DNA from: Treponema sp.
GTDB lineage: Bacteria > Spirochaetota > Spirochaetia > Treponematales > Breznakiellaceae
Length of the DNA stretch: 11,400 nt
NCBI GenBank assembly: GCA_031279925.1
Contig: JAITHQ010000136.1
Location: 1 to 11,400, forward strand
Direction: 5' to 3'
Below, in pieces: positions 6,387 to 11,400 of the stretch. A program made the translations under genes and the position numbers. A model generated the notes under the pieces. That model worked only from the letters and a program-made list of their open reading frames with translations, was not told where the DNA came from and made no database searches. Each line of letters starts with the position of its first letter. Within the stretch, counting starts at the first letter, position 1.

Positions 6387-7739
6387 ATGACCAGCTACGA
6401 TATTGCCGCTTTTGGCGCTTTGGGGGACGGCGTTCACGATAATTCCGGCCCCTTTGCCACCGCGCTGCAAATACTCCACCAGGCGGGCGGCGGCGTTCTG
6501 CGGGTGGGGGAAGGACTGTGGCGCACCGGCCCCCTGGAAATTTTCTCTCACATTACTTTGCTTTTGGACAAAGGCGCCGTTGTTTCATTTATCCCCGAAC
6601 CGGCGCGTTACGGGCCGGTGTTTAGCCGATGGGAGGGGGTGGAGTGTTATGCGATGCACCCCTGCCTGTTTGCCAAAGGGGCGGAAGCTATTTGCATTGC
6701 CGGAAAAGGCGAATTGGACGGCGGCGGGCAGGCGTGGTGGAATCTCTACCGGGAAAAACGCCGCCTGGGGCAGAGCGTTCCAGAAACGCCGGAAGAAAAA
6801 GTTTTGTCGCGGCTGAACGCCGGTTACGAAAACCAGCCCTCAGGCGGCGGGGGCAGGGGCATACAGTTTCTGCGCCCGCCGCTGGTTCAGTTTTTTAAAT
6901 GCTCCGGCGTGCGCCTTGAAGGAATCACCCTGCGCAATTCCCCCTTCTGGACGCTTCACCCGGTGTACTGTTCGCATATAAACATAAACGGCGTTTTTAT
7001 TATTAATCCGGCGGACGCTCCCAACACCGACGGCATGGACATCGATTCCTGCGAGGATGTGTTAATCGAAAACTGCCATGTGGCGGTAGGCGACGACGGC
7101 ATTGCGATTAAGTCCGGTTCCGGCGAGGACGGTATCCGTGTAGGGCGGCCCTGCCGCCGCGTTACTGTCCGGGGCTGCACGGTGGAAGACGGGCACGGGG
7201 GAATCGTTATCGGCAGCGAGACTGCCGCCGGGGTTTCCGATGTGCTGGCCGAAAATTGCCTGTTCAAGGGAACCGACCGGGGCATACGGATAAAGACCCG
7301 GCGGGGCAGGGGAGGGACAATCCATAACCTTGAATTCCGTAAACTTACCATGGAAAATAACCTTTGCCCGCTGGTGATTAATATGTTTTACCGCTGCGGG
7401 GCCAGCCTTGCAGACGGTTACTTTAGCCAGAGCGCGCAGCCGGTGGATGCGGCTACGCCTTCGATTAGGAATATCCGTATTTCCGATATTCAGGCATCCG
7501 GCTGCCGGGCTTCGGCGGGTTTTATTGCCGGGCTTCCTGAATCGCCGGTGGAAAATATCAGCGTACAGCGCTGCGAATTTTTGGTTGATCAGCAAAGCGG
7601 CGTTAGCCCCGGTGAATCGGATATGTTCCTGGGGCTTCCAGAGGTAACGGAAAAATGTATACGGCTGCTGAACGTAAAGGATGCGGTATTTAACGAGATT
7701 CAGGTTCAGGGGCCGGAGCAGGCTTTTATTTACCGGTAG
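6387..7739 (+). CDS. Glycoside hydrolase family 28 (polygalacturonase-type), cytoplasmic
   Basis: A 450-residue GH28 enzyme that would hydrolyse alpha-1,4-galacturonosyl bonds, probably by trimming imported oligogalacturonides. The N-terminus (YDIAAFGALGDGVHDN) is the usual opening of the GH28 beta-helix, which supports the ATG at 6387 and shows there is no signal peptide. All four family motifs are present: NTD (213-215), GDDG (Asp236, Asp237), GHG (269-271) and RIK (301-303). Thus the three catalytic Asp, the His and the substrate-binding Arg/Lys are intact. A cytoplasmic location points to exo-type action on short oligomers rather than on polymeric pectin. The ATG is only 3 bases past the barrel stop and has just AAGG immediately before it, at poor spacing, so translation is probably coupled to the barrel gene. 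A rhamnogalacturonase-type or xylogalacturonan-type substrate cannot be excluded. Confidence 0.92.
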   Translation: MTSYDIAAFGALGDGVHDNSGPFATALQILHQAGGGVLRVGEGLWRTGPLEIFSHITLLLDKGAVVSFIPEPARYGPVFSRWEGVECYAMHPCLFAKGAEAICIAGKGELDGGGQAWWNLYREKRRLGQSVPETPEEKVLSRLNAGYENQPSGGGGRGIQFLRPPLVQFFKCSGVRLEGITLRNSPFWTLHPVYCSHININGVFIINPADAPNTDGMDIDSCEDVLIENCHVAVGDDGIAIKSGSGEDGIRVGRPCRRVTVRGCTVEDGHGGIVIGSETAAGVSDVLAENCLFKGTDRGIRIKTRRGRGGTIHNLEFRKLTMENNLCPLVINMFYRCGASLADGYFSQSAQPVDAATPSIRNIRISDIQASGCRASAGFIAGLPESPVENISVQRCEFLVDQQSGVSPGESDMFLGLPEVTEKCIRLLNVKDAVFNEIQVQGPEQAFIYR

Positions 7740-7753
7740 CCGCTATGCGCAAC

Positions 7754-7782
7754 TTGCCGAATTTATCATCCGCCTGTAAAAT
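7754..7782 (+). promoter_or_regulatory. Candidate promoter of the regulator gene, giving a leaderless transcript
   Basis: TTGCCG (7754-7759) and TAAAAT (7777-7782) are 17 bases apart, matching consensus at 4 of 6 and 5 of 6 positions. Transcription would start at about 7789, essentially at the ATG (7788) of the regulator. There is no purine-rich ribosome binding site before that ATG, which fits a leaderless mRNA. The site overlaps only the short gap after the GH28 stop. Confidence 0.4.
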
Positions 7783-7787
7783 ATAGT

Positions 7788-8354
7788 ATGGCTGCGGGAA
7801 AAAAACGAATAGGGCTGATACTTGCGTCGATCCACACCGGTGTTTCCCAAAATGTGTGGGCCAGTTTTGTCCGCAATGCGCTTATTGGAAACGCCAGCTT
7901 GTTTATTTTTCCCGGCGGCAGGCTTAACGCCCGGCAGGATTACGAAAACCTGCGCAATCCGGTGTATTACCTTGTAAACGAAGAGAACCTTGACGGCTGT
8001 ATCAGCTGGAGTTCTACCATTCGTTATACGCAATCAAAAGAAGAATTTGAACATTTTCACAAAAACCTTAAGCCGCTCCCCTATGTAACGCTGGCCTTTA
8101 AATCCCCCGGCCACCCCTGCGTGGAATTTGACGCATACAGCGGAATGAAGGCGCTGGTTGCCCACTGCATTAAAGTGCATGGAGCGAAAAAAATTGCCTT
8201 TTTGCGCGGCCCGGATTTTCATCAATCCGCCCAGGCCCGGTTTGAAGGGTATTGTGACGCCATGAAAGAGGCAGGGCTGGCAGGCGGCAGTCCGCCCTGC
8301 GGCAATGGCTTTGAAAAAGGTATGGGGGGGGGGGGGGGGGATATAATCCATTAA
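7788..8354 (+). CDS. LacI/AraC hybrid regulator, 5' fragment (sugar-sensor lobe, frameshifted)
   Basis: This is the first 188 codons of what reads as one regulator gene extending to 11134. The product lacks any N-terminal helix-turn-helix and starts straight into a LacI/periplasmic-binding-protein-type sensor fold (KKRIGLILASIHTGVSQNVW). It contains the typical stretch GAKKIAFLRGPDFHQSAQAR followed by FEGYCDAM. This resembles the XylR-type architecture, in which a sugar-sensor domain is joined to an AraC output domain. The frame runs into 17 G at 8324-8340 and then stops at TAA 8352-8354, in the middle of the sensor fold. A product ending there could not bind DNA. The ATG 7788 is the only start codon in its frame after the GH28 stop, and no ribosome binding site precedes it. 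The ligand is unknown; a galacturonate derivative fits the context. Confidence 0.85.
   Translation: MAAGKKRIGLILASIHTGVSQNVWASFVRNALIGNASLFIFPGGRLNARQDYENLRNPVYYLVNEENLDGCISWSSTIRYTQSKEEFEHFHKNLKPLPYVTLAFKSPGHPCVEFDAYSGMKALVAHCIKVHGAKKIAFLRGPDFHQSAQARFEGYCDAMKEAGLAGGSPPCGNGFEKGMGGGGGDIIH
8324..8340 (+). repeat. Homopolymeric G tract of 17 inside the regulator gene
   Basis: Seventeen consecutive G follow the AT of an ATG codon and precede ATATAATCC. With n G in the run, the two halves of the regulator are in one frame only when n is a multiple of three. So 15 or 18 restores a single long gene and 17 does not. In the open state the tract codes for five or six Gly between a Gly-rich segment and YNPLISEPHNW, a spot that looks like a surface loop of the sensor fold. 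Such tracts slip during replication and are known switches in Treponema. Poly-G is also a known base-calling artefact of some sequencers. Confidence 0.9.
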
Positions 8355-8467
8355 TTTCTGAGCCGCATAACTGGAACGCCGGAGACGCTGCCGCCGCGCA
8401 GTTTTTTGAGCGCCGCTCTCTGGTTCCCGGCAGGGATTTTGACACCCTTATCGGTTCCAGCGATTTA

Positions 8468-11134
8468 ATGGCATTAGGAGCAATACACTATTTTGCCCGG
8501 CAGGGATACCATGTGCCCCGCGATTACCATGCGGCGGGTTTTAATAATTCCGAGGAAAGCCGGATAGCCGAGTGTCCCCTTTCCACCGTTCACCTGCCCT
8601 ATGCGGGGCTGGCAGGCGAATCGTTTAAGATTCTGCTTAAACTCATGGGGCGCAAAAAACACCACCCCGGCGAAGATGTCCTTCTTAATTGCGAAGTTAT
8701 TATACGGGAATCCTGCGGCTGCGCCGGTTTTGGGGGAAGCGGCGAAGAGGCGCTCTGGCGGCCACATTATTCCGGCAAAACGGATTGCGGCACGGCAAAT
8801 ATCGAAGAAAATTTAATAAAAATGACGCGGGATTATTTTAAGCTCGATGCCGCCGATATGAACGCCCTGGTGACGCCGGTAATTCACGCTTTTGTACACG
8901 AAGAGACCGGGTGTTTTTTTACATTGTTTGAAAAACTTCTTGTCCGTTTTTTTAATTCCGGGAGGGAGGCTGAAAGCCTTTTGCAATTTATCGGCGGCGC
9001 GGAAAGCTCCGGCCTTATTCCGCCCAAAAAATACCGCCGCGTGGAACCGGCCCTGTACCGGCTTATTTTCAAAACCCGCGAACAGCTTACCGCCCATGCC
9101 CGCTACGAAAAAGAACAGTGGAACACGGCCCTTAATTCCCTAAAGTGCGATTTGCTGGGAACCCGCGACCGGGATTCGCTGGTACAGAGTCTGGCGCGGC
9201 ATCTGCCCAAAATCGGCATAAATACCGCCGCAATTGTGCTGTACGCCGACGAAAAAACATCGATTTGCGCGGGAAGTTTTTCTCCGCAGGGGATAAGCCC
9301 CCAAAAGGGAAAACGGTTTTCCGCCAGGCTCCTGGTTCCCGCAAACCTTAAACCGCACTATGCGGACGGCGTGTTTATGGTTCAGCCTTTGTTTATCGAA
9401 AACCAGTCGCTGGGATATTTTGTGCATAACATTCCCATAACCGACGGGGTAATTTTTGAGGAACTCCGTTCCGCAGTCAGTTACGCATTGAAGGGCGTTG
9501 CCCTGCTGGAAGAAACGGTTAAGGCAAAACGGATTGCGGAACAGGCGGAACGGGCCAAAACAGAATTTTTGCAAACGCTGGAAAACGGCCTGTACGATCC
9601 CTTGCAGGGGGTAATGGACCAGTTGGAACAGATGGAACAAAAGGCAAAGAGCGGCGGCGAAGCCCTGCTGGAAAGCATTGCCCGGATAAAAGCCTTTGTG
9701 TCGTCCAGAGAAGCGGAAGTGGGCAGCCTTATGGATTTTACCCTGGCGCGGATTGACAATCTTTCTTTGCGAAAAACAATTTTTAATATCGAAGATTTGC
9801 TGCCCGGCATTGGAACCTTTCCCCTGCTGTTAGGCGACACTGCCCGGCTTGCCCAATGTTTTTCGCTGGTGCGGGAAAAATACGGCGAAAATCATGCGGC
9901 GGATTATTCGGCGGCGCCGGCTTATGGCGGACTTTCCATTACATTCCGGGGAAGGCGGCGCGGACAGAGCGGCAGGGCGGAAAAGGCGCGGCAGTTCAGC
10001 CTGCTTTTGGCCGAGCGGATTATACTGATGCATGGCGGCGATTTTTCTTTGGAAAGCGCCCATTGTACCATTACCCTGCCGTGGACAACCTTGAGCGGGC
10101 AGGAGCCTTCCAAAAAACCGGTAAGCCCCCAGGATCACATTCTGCTGCTTTCCGATCCGGCTTTTCTGCCCGCGAATTTTTTTACCCTGCCCTGCATAAA
10201 AGACGCTGAAAAAGCGCCGCCCGGGCGGACGGCCTTTATTGTCTGGAACGCCGCCGGCGCAGGCCCCGAAGAGCTGGTAAAGGCGGCAAGCCTGCGGCGG
10301 AAAAGTGAATTTGCCGCCGTTCCCTTTCTTTGTTACGGGGAACCGGGCGCGGGGGAAAACACTGAAGCGCTGGGGGCCGCCGCCTCGCTGATTGACGCGG
10401 TAGAATTTGCCCTAAAGGCTCCAAAGAAAGGGGCGATTCTCTTTATTGGGCCATGGGAACACGGCGACAATGGCCTTGAGCAGATTATTGCTTTTGGGGA
10501 AGCAGGGGAAGAATTCAACCTTGAAAAAATGCACATCGATTCCATGCCGGCCTTTAACGAAACAGTGGGCGAGATAATCCCCTCGCTGATTATTTTCAAT
10601 ACGCTTAATACTGCCGGGGCTGCGGCGGTGCGGCAGCATCCTTTAACGGTAATGGTTCCCATAATAATGATCAGCGACCGGATAGACAATGCGGGGGATG
10701 TTATGACCCTAAGCCAATATTCACGGCTGGTTATCTGCCACCGGGCGGCTGCCCTTTCCGCAGAATTCAAGGCGCGGGTAAAAGCCTTTATCGGCGGGGA
10801 CGAAATTCTTCCGCCCCATACGGGGGTGCTGGTTAAAAAGGCGATCCTCTACTTTGGCCAGCACGCCGAATCCCATATTTCCCGGTGGAAACTGGCGGAC
10901 TCGGTTAATGTCAGCGAGGATTACCTGACGCGGATTTTTCACCGCGAAATGGGCCTGCCCCTTTGGGACTATCTTAACCGTTACCGTATTTTTCTTGCCG
11001 CTGAACTGCTCCGCCGGACCGATAACACCATTCAGGAGATCGCCAGCCGGACCGGGTTTCAGGATCAATCGTATTTCTGCCGGGTTTTCAAGAAAATTTA
11101 CGGCCTGCCGCCTGGTCATTTGCGGAAAAAATAG
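8468..11134 (+). CDS. LacI/AraC hybrid regulator, 3' part (pseudo-kinase core and AraC output)
   Basis: This is the larger part of the broken regulator: 888 residues from ATG 8468. The coding frame really runs back to 8342, where it supplies the missing sensor sequence (YNPLISEPHNW to LIGSSDL), and no ribosome binding site precedes 8468. Residues 1-85 end the LacI-type sensor (MALGAIHYFARQGYHVPRDY, then GFNNSEES). Residues about 110-220 are helical and about 225-345 GAF-like. Residues 355-415 resemble a histidine-kinase dimerisation domain (AERAKTEFLQTLENGLYDPL), but the phospho-acceptor His is Asn373. Residues about 440-545 are a worn ATPase domain with ERIILMHGGDFSLES kept but no N-box or glycine-rich ATP lid. 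Two receiver-like segments (about 553-650 and 653-775) have Asn594 and Asn711 where the phospho-Asp is expected. Residues about 785-888 form an intact AraC double helix-turn-helix (SVNVSEDYLTRIF and EIASRTGFQDQSYFCRVFKK). It is probably a ligand-driven activator of the pectin genes. Confidence 0.87.
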   Translation: MALGAIHYFARQGYHVPRDYHAAGFNNSEESRIAECPLSTVHLPYAGLAGESFKILLKLMGRKKHHPGEDVLLNCEVIIRESCGCAGFGGSGEEALWRPHYSGKTDCGTANIEENLIKMTRDYFKLDAADMNALVTPVIHAFVHEETGCFFTLFEKLLVRFFNSGREAESLLQFIGGAESSGLIPPKKYRRVEPALYRLIFKTREQLTAHARYEKEQWNTALNSLKCDLLGTRDRDSLVQSLARHLPKIGINTAAIVLYADEKTSICAGSFSPQGISPQKGKRFSARLLVPANLKPHYADGVFMVQPLFIENQSLGYFVHNIPITDGVIFEELRSAVSYALKGVALLEETVKAKRIAEQAERAKTEFLQTLENGLYDPLQGVMDQLEQMEQKAKSGGEALLESIARIKAFVSSREAEVGSLMDFTLARIDNLSLRKTIFNIEDLLPGIGTFPLLLGDTARLAQCFSLVREKYGENHAADYSAAPAYGGLSITFRGRRRGQSGRAEKARQFSLLLAERIILMHGGDFSLESAHCTITLPWTTLSGQEPSKKPVSPQDHILLLSDPAFLPANFFTLPCIKDAEKAPPGRTAFIVWNAAGAGPEELVKAASLRRKSEFAAVPFLCYGEPGAGENTEALGAAASLIDAVEFALKAPKKGAILFIGPWEHGDNGLEQIIAFGEAGEEFNLEKMHIDSMPAFNETVGEIIPSLIIFNTLNTAGAAAVRQHPLTVMVPIIMISDRIDNAGDVMTLSQYSRLVICHRAAALSAEFKARVKAFIGGDEILPPHTGVLVKKAILYFGQHAESHISRWKLADSVNVSEDYLTRIFHREMGLPLWDYLNRYRIFLAAELLRRTDNTIQEIASRTGFQDQSYFCRVFKKIYGLPPGHLRKK

Positions 11135-11301
11135 AAATGAGGAAAGAGAGGGAGGAAAGAGAGAGGAAGTGCAAAACGGCGCCTGGCGCCAAATTTCACT
11201 AAAAGGAAGCGCTCTTAACTGCCGCTTGCTATTTTCTAATAGGCGAAGAGACCTTTTGTTTTTACATTAAAATCAATGAGCCGATGCGGAACAATCGGGA
11301 A
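11135..11301. other. Convergent intergenic region with polypurine repeat and weak hairpins
   Basis: The 167 bases between two convergent genes hold no gene. From 11139 to 11169 the plus strand is all purine and contains GAGGAAAGAGAG twice (11139-11150 and 11152-11163), a 13-base period. A hairpin with stem GGCG/CGCC lies at 11178-11190; read on the minus strand it is followed by GTTTTG, so it may end the leftward gene. A second stem, AAGCG (11207-11211) with CGCTT (11223-11227) followed by GCTATTTTC, may serve the rightward regulator. A third, CCGAT (11281-11285) with ATCGG (11294-11298), lies just past the leftward stop codon. None is a strong terminator by itself. Confidence 0.4.
11178..11190 (-). 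terminator. Weak terminator-like hairpin for the leftward AraC gene
   Basis: The sequence GGCGCC-T-GGCGCC can fold as a 4-bp GGCG/CGCC stem with a 5-base loop. AAA/TTT and GTG/CAC pairs can extend it outside internal bulges (about 11169-11199). On the minus strand it is followed by GTTTTG. It lies about 110 bases past the stop of the leftward gene, and the short U tract makes it a doubtful terminator. Confidence 0.28.
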
Positions 11302-11400
11302 TTATTTGACGTCCAGGGAGCGGTATTCTTTGCAGGTGCAGCCCGCGATTTCCCGGAATACCTTGCTAAAATAGTAGGGGTTTGAAAAACCGGCTTTTTC
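11302..11400 (-). CDS. AraC-family regulator, C-terminal end only (cut by window edge)
   Basis: The last 32 codons of a gene entering from the right edge on the minus strand, stopping with TAA at 11304-11302. The visible sequence (EKAGFSNPYYFSKVFREIAG, then CTCKEYRS) is the second helix-turn-helix of an AraC-family regulator, with the family's GFxNxYYFSKVF core and the KEYR ending. The usual GxTPxEYR motif is changed to GCTCKEYR, with Cys in place of the Pro. It converges on the large LacI/AraC regulator. Its sensor part lies outside the window, so whether it is a response regulator or a sugar-binding AraC protein cannot be told. Confidence 0.85.
   Translation of the reverse strand, partial: EKAGFSNPYYFSKVFREIAGCTCKEYRSLDVK

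Noticed and set aside
8034..8351. Minus-strand open frames crossing the G tract
   Set aside because: They are antisense to a clear LacI-type sensor sequence and owe their Pro-rich ends to the C run on that strand.
8913..8953. Two runs of seven T in the regulator gene as further slippage sites
   Set aside because: Runs of this length are common here, and the frame is intact through both.
1..11400. CRISPR arrays, tRNA or rRNA genes, insertion sequences, integrases
   Set aside because: I read for spaced direct repeats, tRNA-like cloverleaf sequences and transposase or integrase motifs and saw none.

Overview
The window looks like part of a spirochaete genome, most likely a gut or environmental Treponema. 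This rests on a diderm cell plan (three lipoproteins with spirochaete-like relaxed lipoboxes and a signal-peptide-bearing outer-membrane barrel), a large LacI-sensor/AraC hybrid regulator, moderately high GC with strong ribosome binding sites, and a long poly-G tract of the sort known from Treponema. The taxonomic call is an inference and was not tested by any search.

The genes form a divergently organised pectin (polygalacturonate) locus. Reading leftward from a ~410-base divergent gap (4541-4949) is a run of lipoprotein genes. The first is a 970-residue family 9 pectate lyase with a concanavalin-like module and an Ig-like module in front of its beta-helix. The second is a 463-residue lipoprotein with a similar concanavalin-like module and an Ig-like tail. 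The third is a lipoprotein cut by the window edge. Both gaps within this run contain an RNA hairpin just after the upstream stop codon.

Reading rightward from the same gap are a 477-residue outer-membrane beta-barrel protein, a signal-less GH28 polygalacturonase-type hydrolase with all catalytic motifs, and a very large regulator gene. The regulator (about 1115 residues if intact) joins a LacI-type sugar-sensor domain, a GAF-like region, a decayed histidine-kinase core, two receiver-like regions and an AraC DNA-binding domain. A run of 17 G at 8324-8340 breaks its reading frame, and 15 or 18 G would restore it. The locus is therefore either a phase-variable switch, a pseudogene or a sequencing artefact. 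A convergent AraC-family gene enters from the right edge.

As a working model, the surface lyase and its companion lipoprotein bind and cut pectin outside the cell, the barrel passes oligogalacturonides across the outer membrane, and the cytoplasmic GH28 enzyme finishes them after uptake by a transporter that is not in this window. The LacI/AraC hybrid senses a product and drives transcription. The most interesting points are the poly-G frame switch in the regulator, its phosphorelay-like core with Asn at every inferred phospho-acceptor position, and the strand-specific hairpins between the lipoprotein genes.
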